From assembly GCF_016801775.1 (NCBI RefSeq), contig NZ_CP069004.1, positions 3,534,001 through 3,598,000 of the forward strand: DNA of 64,000 nt, read 5' to 3'. The DNA comes from Sulfitobacter mediterraneus. GTDB lineage: Bacteria; Pseudomonadota; Alphaproteobacteria; Rhodobacterales; Rhodobacteraceae. Below the pieces are notes generated by a model. The model did not search any database and was not told where the DNA came from. It was given only the letters and a program-made list of their open reading frames with translations. Position numbers and translations under genes: made by a program. Each line of letters begins with the position of its first letter. Within the stretch, counting starts at the first letter, position 1. Shown in pieces: positions 40,401 to 46,792 of the stretch.

Positions 40401-41674
40401 ATGACAGCGCGGCAATGAGTGTCAGCGTCACAGATGTGAACGAGGCGCCGAGCGTAACACTGGCTGGAACCATCGACACGTTGCTGGAACAAACTGACAC
40501 GTCAACCCGGTTGCGCGTGGCTACGATCATGGTGACCGATGATGCGCTTGGCAGCAACAGCTTGACGCTGAGCGGAGATGACGCCGCTTTGTTCGAGATC
40601 GACGGAGATGACCTGTTCCTGAAGGCAGGTACAGTGCTGGAGCACGCCGGCAATCCGCAGCTTGATGTCGCGGTCAGCGTCGATGATCCCGATGTGGGCA
40701 CCTTCCCTGACGATACGGCCGTACTCTCAATCGCCGTACCGGACACAAAGCAGACAGGCACGCCCGGCAATGACCTGCTAATCGGCGACCCATTGCTGAA
40801 CCTGCTGGAAGGCCTTGGGGGAGACGACACTCTGGTGGGGCTTGCAGAGGATGACACGCTCGATGGCGGCCCGGGCATGGATACGGCCGTTTTGCAGGCC
40901 GGACAGGAGAATTATACAATTGTCTTTTCCGCTGATGGCACCACCGTCAGCGACCGCCGTCCGGACGGTACCGGCAGCGACACTTTGATCGACATCGAAA
41001 GGCTGCGTTTCTCCGAAGATCCTGAAGGATCGCCAGACAGTGGAAACCTTCTCAACTTGGAGGCCTTCGACGGTGTCCTCGACGTTACGGCAGACCAGCT
41101 GGAATCGCTGACAATGCTCTACCTTGCACTTTATGACCGGGCCCCTGACGCACTTGGCCTGTTCTACTGGTCAACACAACTCGCCAATGGCATGCGATTC
41201 AGTGACATTACGGAAGAGTTCCTTATCAGCGACGAAGCGATTGCGCTCTTTGGGGGAACGCCCAGTAACGCGGATATCGTATCTGGCGCTTACGAGAATC
41301 TTCTGGACCGGGCACCAGATGCCTCGGGTCAGACGTTCTGGACCGGTTTGCTGGAACTCGGCCTTATCAACACGGCCAATTTCTACCGGCTCTTCGTGCA
41401 AGGCGTGGAAAACAACCTCGGAGCAGATGGTGACCGGAGCACACTGGCGGATCAGACAGACATCGGCCTCTACTACGCTGTCATTCAGGGTCTATCAGAC
41501 TCGGCCGATACGGCCACTGCAATGGACTTCTATGATACAACCGACCGTGCAAACAGTCTGCAGGAAGCCAAGGATTTCGTCGATGACATCATAACCGACT
41601 CTCAAAACGGGACCAATCCGCAGTTACTTGTTCAAATGAACGGGGTGGTGGACGACCCTTTTGGTATCGCGTGA
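34490..41674 (+). CDS. giant cadherin-like repeat protein with DUF4214 C-terminus
   Basis: A 2394-residue protein; ATG 34490 has AGGAG 8 nt upstream (an earlier in-frame start at 34448 lacks one). After a short N-terminal domain it has VCBS/cadherin-like domains, each ending in a D-x-N-[ED]-x-P linker (DVNEAPS, DVNDAPT). About residues 1388-1988 consist of nearly perfect 205-residue repeats, each holding two domains. A single RTX-like block follows (GTPGNDLLIGD...GGDDTLVG), then two DUF4214 units (LYLALYDRAPDALGLFYW, YENLLDRAPDASGQTFW). Such proteins are typically type I secreted adhesins or S-layer-like surface proteins that bind calcium. Confidence 0.88.
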   Translation: MPAPFYVWATDSGVTGSFAGSGNVFGGRRDGIETSPDGDIDNNPSGTTAELGYTGAPSVSGIYGLRTLVFSDGGTAVWGAGSAGGFVIPTNEIAYTTLNNGTAFSVTSQTSVSSAAYSTFSTGPAAPVNTAPALGGTPPDATVNEDVTSAVNLSAYNLTDAEGDTVTLTLAVNKGTIASTDGNGPASSVTVAGSGTTSMTLTGAVADINAYLNITTKITFTTGQNDTSSATLTVTPNDGTINGTADTVTINVTPINDEPTLTATGLNPNANEQTATDLFSTVTADTVETGQTLTGLTLTVTNVSDGSSERLNIDGTAVVLTNGTSGTTATNSMSYSVSVTGSTATVTLSGGTLSEAAMQTLVDGMTYTNNSNAPTTGASRVVTITSLTDSGSNTGLNDNAAALNLASTVTVVAVNDAPTVNSGTATLPGTDEDTTSSGTAVSTLLSNRGFSDPDGSGQQGMAVTGTTGNGTWEFSTDVFNYSPFGAVSDTSSLLLSSSTLVRYVPDGDNGETATLTFRGWDRSSGTASISATTYKVDTTTNGGSTAFSSNTATASITVTDVNDAPTLAATGQNPSANEGQSTDLFSTVSADTVDNGQDFTGLTLTVTNLADGADEVLTIDGSDVALTDGTMVTTANNSLLVSVSVSGSTATVSFTGATLTEAQMNTLVDGLTYRNDNDAPSTGANRVVTITNITDSGTSNNSAALSLTSTVTVVPVNDPPVVGNAYTETSTISQGGLMNLDHLDDATVADPDSGDFSGGLLTLAQSSGTANGAWGVDGTVATSGGDGTISAGETVQINGVTIGTVDVTDDGQGGNNLTIDFTTADATAANVALLLQNLTYAAPSGQGDRDFLVTLNDGDGTANGGDETDNGDFTIAVRSLPPVIDNLDGDSVTAEVSEIVLIDAGRDALITDGDAPDAPLGHVLITPTSGLAGDFGVIGGDFPLQMGDVGASIPLIIGTQDTEISAGENIWVSPSNGSLSLIGDVSATEDGQNGAALRIDFADDPITNEYDVLSLLLQGLTFSSDQVGIHTFDLTITDSDSDFAATSVPVSFSVEILPPNEPPTVSITTLLDELPEDTDTSARIKLADVVITDDARGDNLLTLRGADSGAFELDGTELFLRAGAALDFEGEAELDVFVDVDDPTLGTGREDRAAFTLNVTDVNEPPSVLARNVIGSLPEDSDTTVDIKIADLEIRDDALGTNVLSLSGADAGLFTIVGTELFLAAGAALDFETQLSLAVSVAVDDPAVGGTPDDSVDLVLSITDVNEAPSLSLINLNLGLEETGFLLGRVKVADVVITDDALGDEILSLEGPNRFLFQLDGTELYVRAGQPLDFEMQHPFEVTIAVDDPSIGSGPEATIIAALPLLDVNEAPSLSLLNVLPSLAEDVNTTTRTKVADIVVTDDALGANTLALAGADAGLFEIDGTELFLSAGVALDFESDPQLDVTVTLDDAQFAGLEGSEAVALAIVDVNEPPTVALLNVLAGLAEDTETSARIKVADIDVTDDALGAATLGLAGADASLFEIDGTELFLSAGAALDFETNPSLDVQVTVDDPALAADPDDNAAMSVSVTDVNEAPSLALASVLAGLPEDTDTTTRTKVADIVVTDDALGANTLALAGADAGLFEIDGTELFLSAGVALDFESDPQFDVTVTLDDAQFAGLEGSEAVALAIVDVNEPPTVALLNVLAGLAEDTETSARIKVADIDVTDDALGAATLGLAGADASLFEIDGTELFLSAGAALDFETNPSLDVQVTVDDPALAADPDDNAAMSVSVTDVNEAPSLALASVLAGLPEDTDTTTRTKVADIVVTDDALGANTLALAGADAGLFEIDGTELFLSAGVALDFESDPQFDVTVTLDDAQFAGLEGSEAVALAIVDVNEPPTVALLNVLAGLAEDTETSARIKVADIDVTDDALGAATLGLAGDDASLFEIDGTELFLSAGAALDFETNPSLDVQVTVDDPALAADPDDSAAMSVSVTDVNEAPSVTLAGTIDTLLEQTDTSTRLRVATIMVTDDALGSNSLTLSGDDAALFEIDGDDLFLKAGTVLEHAGNPQLDVAVSVDDPDVGTFPDDTAVLSIAVPDTKQTGTPGNDLLIGDPLLNLLEGLGGDDTLVGLAEDDTLDGGPGMDTAVLQAGQENYTIVFSADGTTVSDRRPDGTGSDTLIDIERLRFSEDPEGSPDSGNLLNLEAFDGVLDVTADQLESLTMLYLALYDRAPDALGLFYWSTQLANGMRFSDITEEFLISDEAIALFGGTPSNADIVSGAYENLLDRAPDASGQTFWTGLLELGLINTANFYRLFVQGVENNLGADGDRSTLADQTDIGLYYAVIQGLSDSADTATAMDFYDTTDRANSLQEAKDFVDDIITDSQNGTNPQLLVQMNGVVDDPFGIA
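38654..40453 (+). repeat. 615-bp tandem repeats inside the giant surface protein gene
   Basis: Three copies with an exact 615-bp period; the same anchor (ACGAAGG...) is at 38666, 39281 and 39896. Each copy encodes two alternating domains of about 100 residues. Copies two and three differ by only a few bases, which implies recent duplication or gene conversion. Copy number may vary between strains. Confidence 0.9.
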
Positions 41675-41816
41675 ATGCTTACTAAATCACTTAACGGCCT
41701 TGTTTCAGCATCGGTCCAAAGGACGTCAGGAGTGGGTTGCACCAGATGGAGGGATTCATCGTTCAGCCCTCTACTGCAAATCATGGACAAGTTTTGACCT
41801 GCCCCCCAAGGCTCCC

Positions 41817-42029
41817 TCATTCATAACGAGAGTTTGCGGATTTGGATTTCATTTTCGTCGGTTTCGTTTTGGCAAGAGCGTCGTGCGCGGAGCTCCCAAC
41901 TTGCTGAAGCGCTCGACGCGCTTCAGCGGGTGTTTGGTTGCCCAGAGATGAGTGCGGTCTGACGTTATTGTAATCGTATCGCCAGAGCGCCAATTTCCTT
42001 CGGGTGTCATCTAACGTATCAAAGATCAT
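41817..42029 (-). pseudogene. IS3-family transposase C-terminal fragment
   Basis: A 70-codon frame reads FDTLDDTRRKLALWRYDYNN then VRPHSSLGNQTPAEARRA, the conserved end of IS3-family (IS2/IS407-type) OrfB transposases. The upstream catalytic part is missing. A C-rich stretch near 41795 (GACCTGCCCCCC) resembles the terminal inverted repeats of such elements. Confidence 0.8.
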
Positions 42030-42440
42030 GAAGGATACGGAGGATCCTTGTCAGAGGGGGCTTGTGCACGAATGCCTTCGCCGATTGAACATTAACCGAG
42101 ACTAAATGCCCACACTGTCTCCGCCAGGCCCGCGACCTCCGGATGGTCCGACCAGCGGTGAACGTCTATGGGGCGGGAGTGCCAAGGGTTATCGATGGTG
42201 GCCATTGGCTTACTCCACTGATTACGAGAGGGAGAGGAAGAGCAGTAAGGGAGTGATCAGGAAGGTTTTGTTATCTCTTCTCTATCTCCGGGTTCTTTCT
42301 CATTACTTATACCTATTCCCTTCCTCCCTTCTAGCCCACCCTGATCTTCCCCCAAATCCCTTGAGATCACTCGGGCCAGCACAGGAAGCAGAAGGCCAAT
42401 AGGGGCCTTTTAGCCACCACAGGCAACCAAGCTGTTTAGC
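42030..42440. other. 411 bp between IS relic and island end
   Basis: No gene is supported; the open frame at 42106-42402 has no recognisable protein. The last 50 bp contain a terminator-like hairpin resembling the sequence just inside the right island end, which may mark the scar of an earlier related element. Confidence 0.4.
42392..42411 (+). terminator. terminator-like hairpin left of attL
   Basis: AAGGCC-AATAGG-GGCCTT followed by TT forms a six-bp stem with a short T-run, 30 bp outside the left att. A similar GGGGCCTTTT stretch lies next to the right att (about 56295). Confidence 0.5.
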
Positions 42441-42476
42441 TCTTTGATCTATCTGGAAGTGGCTGGGATGGTAGGA
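42441..42476 (+). other. attL: 36-bp copy of the tRNA-Gln att site
   Basis: A 36-bp sequence beginning TCTTTGATCT and ending GATGGTAGGA is identical to 56331-56366, which runs into the 3' end of tRNA-Gln. The two are direct repeats bounding the island. The last 17 bases equal the CCA end and acceptor/T-stem end of the tRNA gene. Confidence 0.85.
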
Positions 42477-42700
42477 AACCTTGACGGTCGTTGATTGCTA
42501 TAGGTTTTCCCGACTGGTCGCCGGATCTGGGGCCGAAACGGGGGCAGTTTTAGCGTATCTGTTGACGATCGTAGCGGCGGTGGCGGGTGTCGCGGGTGTG
42601 GTCTGCTGGCTGCCGAGTACTGCGCCCCGCTGCTGGCCTCCTGTGACCACCTGAGAACGGTCCGTTGCCGACCGTGGCGACCCGCTGCCGACCGTGGCGC

Positions 42701-42859
42701 TCAGAGAACCAGATGCAGGATCCAGTTGAAGAGACCGATCATGGCGTCGTCCACGATCGCAACCTCAACCAGCCCCGTCAGACGCACCAGCAAGTACCAG
42801 ATCACCGCCGCTAGCGAACAGACAGCGAGCGCGGCAACAACGTAGGCAGTATTCAGCAC
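42701..42859 (-). CDS. small membrane protein (copy A)
   Basis: A 52-residue protein from GTG 42859 (VLNTAYVVAALAVCSL...) with one or two hydrophobic spans and the end WILHLVL. A longer in-frame start exists at 42886, but copy B has a 2-base deletion there that would destroy it, while the 52-residue part is the same in both. It follows the 85-residue membrane protein by about 30 bp. No known family. Confidence 0.5.
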   Translation of the reverse strand: MLNTAYVVAALAVCSLAAVIWYLLVRLTGLVEVAIVDDAMIGLFNWILHLVL

Positions 42860-42888
42860 AGGTTCCACGGGGGTCGGACATAGCACGT

Positions 42889-43146
42889 TTATTGGCTCAC
42901 GTCCTGCTCCTGCTGGTCACCGGCGGTCTCGAGGTGGTCAGACACGCAGCCCCAGAACTGGTTCCTGTGTTCGTACTCGCCTGACTTGGGATCTAGGCAG
43001 TCGTCCAGACCAATTACCCCAGCCGCCCAGTAGGCTGAGAAGGCAACCAAGGCGAGGGCCATGAACTTCATCATGTAGGTTGGCAAAGCCAGTGAGAAGC
43101 CGAGCAGTCCCACTCCGACGATAAACAGCTCAAAGTAAAGTATCAT
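42889..43146 (-). CDS. small two-span membrane protein (copy A)
   Basis: An 85-residue protein (MILYFELFIVGVGLLGFSLA) with two hydrophobic segments, then an extramembrane part with two Cys (GLDDCLDPKSGEYEH, QFWGCVSDH). GGGGAG lies about 8 nt before the ATG. A stronger AGGAGG sits further upstream in front of a 10-codon overlapping ORF (MGSDYNDTLL, 43130-43162). An identical gene is at 52520. It is divergent from the XRE gene and may be regulated by it. Confidence 0.65.
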   Translation of the reverse strand: MILYFELFIVGVGLLGFSLALPTYMMKFMALALVAFSAYWAAGVIGLDDCLDPKSGEYEHRNQFWGCVSDHLETAGDQQEQDVSQ

Positions 43147-43232
43147 TGTAGTCGCTCCCCATGATCCGGCCTCCTAGTTAACCAGCTTTGCCGTCGATCG
43201 CCCCGCGTAGTTTCGAAGCGGCACTGAAAATG

Positions 43233-43245
43233 AGACTCATAGTCT
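43233..43245. promoter_or_regulatory. palindrome in the XRE control region (copy A)
   Basis: AGACT-CAT-AGTCT is a perfect inverted repeat, with a third AGTCT half-site shortly downstream (43256-43260). It lies between the divergent XRE and membrane-protein genes, the expected place for an XRE operator. Confidence 0.5.
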
Positions 43246-43281
43246 GTAGATCGAAAGTCTGCAATCACGCCTACCTTCGGC

Positions 43282-43503
43282 ATGGCAATTCGCAGGCTCG
43301 TGGGCCGAAACCTTAAGCATTATCGAGAAGCCGCTGGGCTCTCGCAGGAGGCCCTCGCCTTCGAGTGTGGGCTGCATAGGACTTATGTGAGCGGCGTTGA
43401 GCGCGGCGTAAGAAACCCTACCGTTGTCGTTCTGGCTAAGCTGGCCGCACCGCTGGAGATCGAGCCTTGGCGGCTGCTAGTTGACGAGGCCGGGGGCGAT
43501 TGA
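43282..43503 (+). CDS. XRE-family transcriptional regulator (copy A)
   Basis: A 73-residue protein that is nearly all a Cro/C1-type helix-turn-helix (LVGRNLKHYREAAGLSQEAL, AFECGLHRTYVSGVERGVRN). No ribosome site is visible before the ATG, so it may be leaderless or weakly translated. The last eight residues (DEAGGD end) differ from copy B because the inverted repeat stops at 43476. Probably controls its own promoter and the divergent membrane genes. Confidence 0.85.
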   Translation: MAIRRLVGRNLKHYREAAGLSQEALAFECGLHRTYVSGVERGVRNPTVVVLAKLAAPLEIEPWRLLVDEAGGD

Positions 43504-43620
43504 GATCAGGCGGCAAAGCCGAAGTCGGACCGTGTGACCACCAAATATTCAGCTTATGGCCAAGTTTGGAACACATTTTGGCATCAGATGGTAATCAATC
43601 AAAGATCACGAGAGGCAACC

Positions 43621-43761
43621 ATGCATCACCGGCCAACTTACTTTCAACAAACCGACTTCCAACGACCAACAGTGCTTGTCAGGGATTCCCGTCGTTTTAA
43701 ACGGATCTGTTTTTTGCTGTTAGCGGCGGCTGTTTTCTTGCTCTGGACAGGCAGTGTGTAA
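43621..43761 (+). CDS. tiny membrane protein
   Basis: A 46-residue protein: a polar N-terminus (MHHRPTYFQQTDFQRPTVLV), a basic patch (RDSRRFKR) and one hydrophobic span (ICFLLLAAAVFLLWTG). GAGAGG lies 5 nt before the ATG. The layout fits an inner-membrane peptide with cytoplasmic N-terminus. Not recognised; toxin-like or regulatory roles are possible but unsupported. Confidence 0.5.
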   Translation: MHHRPTYFQQTDFQRPTVLVRDSRRFKRICFLLLAAAVFLLWTGSV

Positions 43762-43937
43762 TCGCGCTCCTTCTTGGTCCATACCAATCAGGCGCGTAAG
43801 CTGAGCAAGTCTCTCAGTTGGCGGCAAAGAAATCCCAATCTGTCAGGGCGTGACTAAACAACAATTCGGTCAGACTTTTGCTGCTCAAACCTTTGGCCGG
43901 GCAGTCTGAGTTACCCAGAAACCGACGCCATCCAACT

Positions 43938-44108
43938 TCATTCGTGAGTTTGAACATCTAGACCGACACCATTTGGACCTAAAATCAGATTGTTTGGTAG
44001 TGTGCTGATGTCACCGTTACGGATAGCCTCAGCGATCGCTTCCAGTGCGTAGGCTGCCGCAAGCCGAGAACGCCTTGAGATACTGACAGTGACAGTTACG
44101 TCATTCAT
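43938..44108 (-). CDS. small hypothetical protein, 56 aa
   Basis: Starts MNDVTVTVSISRRSRLAAAY with GGAG 7 nt before the ATG. A beta strand is followed by a helix (LAAAYALEAIAEAIRNGD) and a polar tail. No known family. It is convergent with the tiny membrane protein and divergent from the Hint gene. Confidence 0.5.
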   Translation of the reverse strand: MNDVTVTVSISRRSRLAAAYALEAIAEAIRNGDISTLPNNLILGPNGVGLDVQTHE

Positions 44109-44365
44109 ATTTATGCTCCACAAACCAGCCCTAGTTCTATCATTTAGTGCACCAATCACCCTGCAGCTGCAATTCGCCAAAACTATGATGCGCCAAATGT
44201 TGCAGCACCTAACTTTACTGTGATCCGAAGAGGATCAATCAAAATCCGGATATGCCCACCGGTCCGTCACGACTAAGTTGGAATGCCTAGATTAGGTGCT
44301 GGTTCCACCGCAATAATGCCGGATTCTCGCGCTACCCCTAGTTTCAATCAGCTAAGGGTTTTGCC

Positions 44366-45280
44366 ATGCCAACTTCATTCGAAGACCAGTTCTTTACTGT
44401 CGATCCGGGGGCACCGCCGCCAGCAGGCACTCAACTTGTTTTTCAGCGCGTGGAGTTCATCGACGAGAACGATGATGGGAACATCGGCACCAACACTGGC
44501 GATACCTTTAACGGTGTTAACGTGACCAACGTCTGGGAAAACGACACGCTCACCGTCGAATTGCCTAGCGGCGCTCAAGTCACCTACACAGGTGTTACCT
44601 TTTATCTTTCGTCGGGCTCTCCAGTATTCACTCCGACAGATGGCCAAGTGCTTCAAAATGGTACTTTCGTCAGTTCGACCTTTGTTACCCAAAGCACTCA
44701 AACGCCGGTTGGTAGCTTCGGTCCAACCTGTTTTACGCCCGGCACTTTGATCGAAACCCCATCAGGAGCCCGACCGATTGAAGATCTTCGTATTGGCGAT
44801 CTGGTAGAGACCCTGGATCACGGTCCACAGCCCATAAGATATATTGTGGATGGTTGTTTTCGCGCAGCAAATGAATTCGCACCAATCAGGTTCGAAGTTG
44901 GTAGTATCGGCAACGACCTTCCTCTAGTGGTTTCTCCTCAACATCGGATGCTGATCAGTGGTTGGAAGGCTGAACTTTTTTATGAACAAGCCTCTGTCCT
45001 CGTTGCAGCGAAACACTTGGTAAATGGGCATTCAGTTCGTCAGGTATTTGGCGGTCCAGTTCGTTATATCCATTTGTTGTTTGACCGACATGAAATCATC
45101 TTTGGGCAGGGCGTTCCGTCGGAAAGCTACTTCCCCGGCCATGCTTGCGATGCACTTGAATCAGCAACCAACCATGAGCTGCTGTCGTTTTTTCCTGAGC
45201 TACTTGACTACGCCGACACCACCCAGACGACGGCCCGCTCCATCGTGCGGGGTAAGGAAGCCGTTCTACTTGTGAATTGA
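44366..45280 (+). CDS. Hint_2 domain protein without RTX repeats
   Basis: A 304-residue protein. The first 120 residues are a small beta-rich domain (QLVFQRVEFIDENDDGNIGT). The Hint_2 module begins at Cys122 (PTCFTPGTLIETPSGARPIE, GDLVETLDHGPQPIRYIV) and runs through VVSPQHRMLISGW, YIHLLFDRHEIIFGQGVPSE and SYFPG. It is homologous to the Hint modules at 2198 and 22783 but lacks calcium-binding repeats. AAGGG lies about 8 nt before the ATG. It lies within the tRNA-inserted island, so it is mobile cargo. Exported role is inferred from relatives; no signal peptide is seen. Confidence 0.85.
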   Translation: MPTSFEDQFFTVDPGAPPPAGTQLVFQRVEFIDENDDGNIGTNTGDTFNGVNVTNVWENDTLTVELPSGAQVTYTGVTFYLSSGSPVFTPTDGQVLQNGTFVSSTFVTQSTQTPVGSFGPTCFTPGTLIETPSGARPIEDLRIGDLVETLDHGPQPIRYIVDGCFRAANEFAPIRFEVGSIGNDLPLVVSPQHRMLISGWKAELFYEQASVLVAAKHLVNGHSVRQVFGGPVRYIHLLFDRHEIIFGQGVPSESYFPGHACDALESATNHELLSFFPELLDYADTTQTTARSIVRGKEAVLLVN

Positions 45281-45432
45281 TTACAGTCGCGACCGAGAGC
45301 TCCTTTTACTATCGGACCGGACCCCAACAATTGGCAAGGCCGACCGAAACTCTCTTTGCCCCGCATCACCGCAAATTCGATCACCTGATAGGCCCCCGCA
45401 ACAAGCATTGGCAGAATGTGCTGCCAGCTCTG

Positions 45433-45612
45433 CTATCGATCCAATCGACCACCCACTCCGGAGCCGCCCTTCCTGCCCGTCCTACACCAATCTAACGAAC
45501 CCGTGATATTGACAGCTCCGCCCACAACGCCAATCCCACCACCTGTCAGATAAAAAAATCAAACTGGAAGTCTCCCCAGCCAGCGCGAGCCAGCTGAGGA
45601 GTGTTGTGTCAA
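45433..45612 (-). pseudogene. possible small membrane-protein gene with in-frame TGA
   Basis: A TTG at 45612 overlaps the stop of the coiled-coil gene (TTGA). The frame gives 17 residues (MTQHSSAGSRWLGRLPV), a TGA at 45559-45561, and then 41 more codons that read as a membrane segment (FFYLTGGGIGVVGGAVNITG) to TAG. If the TGA were TGG (Trp) the product would be a coherent 59-residue membrane protein. The evidence is position, coupling and hydrophobicity only. Confidence 0.3.
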
Positions 45613-46619
45613 TCGCCGAACATCTTCTGCCACGCGGACCCGACGCCATCCCCGACCACATACCATGCCGCCGACGCGCTGTTCTTCGTTGACCCCCAGA
45701 AGCTGGACGTGCCTTCCTTCGCCCGTTCCCAGCCGTCACCGATCGATATCTCCGGTAGATGCAGCTCGCCGAGCTCGGGCAGATATGCCTTCACGTTGTC
45801 CCAAGCCGCTGAAGGGGAATTGGTCACTGCGTCCCACACCTCTTCACTGGTGGGCACCTCTCGACCACAGACCACCTTCGTGTCCTCTGAGTAGGCAATG
45901 GAGGGGTTGATCGACAGCTCCAGCGCTCTGAGGTCTTTCAGGTTGTCGCAGCCGTCTTTCAGCTCGTAACCCGTGACCGCAATGGCAACACCCGCACCGA
46001 CCATCGGTATCGACTCCGCGAAGATCGCAGTGACATTGCGACTCGATCCGACCACCGTGCGCTGCGATATGCGGTCCACCGTGTCGCCCACAGCATCGCT
46101 CAGTGGCTGTTGCCGCCCACGATAGGTGACCTTCGGGTTCGTTGCCGACTTCGACAGTTCCGCAATGTGGCGATCCCGTGCCGCAAGATCTTCCGACAAC
46201 CCGGCCACCTCGGTACGCTTCAAGTCGAGTTCCTTGCGCAAGCCCTTCCGCTGCGCCTCAGATGTCGCCACCTTTTCCGAGAGGGCATCGGCCCGCCTGT
46301 CGCTCAGGGCCAGATCATCAGACAGCTTTGCTGCTTGCTTCTTCTTTGTGTCTAACTCCCCGTCCAGATCCTGAATGCGACGATCCTTCTGGATCCCGTC
46401 ACGCTTTAGTTCTGAGACAACAGCAGACGTTCCGGTTATCGCCTCGAACGCTGTTGATAGCAGCAGAGCGAAAGAGCTGAATGCCAGCGTCGCGACGTTC
46501 GTGGCCAGCGACAGGACAAGGGCCAATATCACGGCGATGTATTTTAACTTCTTCATGTACTTAACCTTCTTACTCATGGTGGTCTCGGCCAGCACGAACC
46601 AGCCGAGATTGAGATTCAT
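45609..46619 (-). CDS. membrane-anchored coiled-coil protein
   Basis: A 336-residue protein. A hydrophobic region (about 27-60; YIAVILALVLSLATNVATLA) is followed by a long charged coiled coil (about 70-160; DLDGELDTKKKQAAKLSDDL, SEAQRKGLRKELDLKRTEV). A second short hydrophobic patch (VGAGVAIAVTGYELKDGCD) and a Trp-rich C-terminus (GDGWERAKEGTSSFWG) follow. Its ATG overlaps the stop of the 58-residue gene (ATGA), the third gene of an operon with the integrase. Similar small-element proteins are found beside integrases; function unknown. Confidence 0.7.
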   Translation of the reverse strand: MNLNLGWFVLAETTMSKKVKYMKKLKYIAVILALVLSLATNVATLAFSSFALLLSTAFEAITGTSAVVSELKRDGIQKDRRIQDLDGELDTKKKQAAKLSDDLALSDRRADALSEKVATSEAQRKGLRKELDLKRTEVAGLSEDLAARDRHIAELSKSATNPKVTYRGRQQPLSDAVGDTVDRISQRTVVGSSRNVTAIFAESIPMVGAGVAIAVTGYELKDGCDNLKDLRALELSINPSIAYSEDTKVVCGREVPTSEEVWDAVTNSPSAAWDNVKAYLPELGELHLPEISIGDGWERAKEGTSSFWGSTKNSASAAWYVVGDGVGSAWQKMFGD

Positions 46620-46792
46620 GGGTACCTTTTCAGGACAACATAATCGGCCAGCCACTGCCAGTAGAGATCCGCGTTAGCGAACCCCTGAGCTCTTGCAGCG
46701 ACGTCCTCCGCCTCTCGACGGCTCAGTCCACCATCGAACTCAGCAATGGCAACCCGCTCCTCAAACGCTTCAATGTCCGGAGGAACAGTCAT
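46616..46792 (-). CDS. 58-aa small acidic protein of an integrase-linked family
   Basis: Encodes MTVPPDIEAFEERVAIAEFD then GGLSRREAEDVAARAQGF and YWQWLADYVVLKRYP. The ATG overlaps the integrase stop (ATGA) and its TGA overlaps the next ATG (ATGA), which is strong evidence for a real, coupled gene. A paralogue with the same AEFDGGLSR and YWQWLADYVV core follows the reverse transcriptase at 50010. Such peptides recur beside integrases of mobile elements; their role is unknown. Confidence 0.75.
   Translation of the reverse strand: MTVPPDIEAFEERVAIAEFDGGLSRREAEDVAARAQGFANADLYWQWLADYVVLKRYP

Larger units (their letters stand above)
42441..43476. repeat. long inverted repeat, copy A (about 1036 bp)
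   Basis: It is the reverse complement of 52190-53223, with coordinates summing to 95666 (95664 left of a 2-base indel). It includes the att site, two small membrane-protein genes and most of an XRE regulator gene. Identity appears near complete; the one indel seen is CCCCC here versus CCC in copy B at about 42868. Confidence 0.9.

Noticed and set aside
38654..40453. CRISPR array for the regular repeats
   Set aside because: The 615-bp units are coding, contiguous and in frame, with no short repeat-spacer pattern; no CRISPR array was seen anywhere in the window.
38816..40492. A 558-codon antisense open frame inside the giant surface-protein gene
   Set aside because: It mirrors the repeats of the sense gene, has no domain or ribosome site, and repeats with the same 615-bp period.
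42106..42402. A 98-codon frame left of the island
   Set aside because: No family, no ribosome site, Pro/Ser-rich random look.
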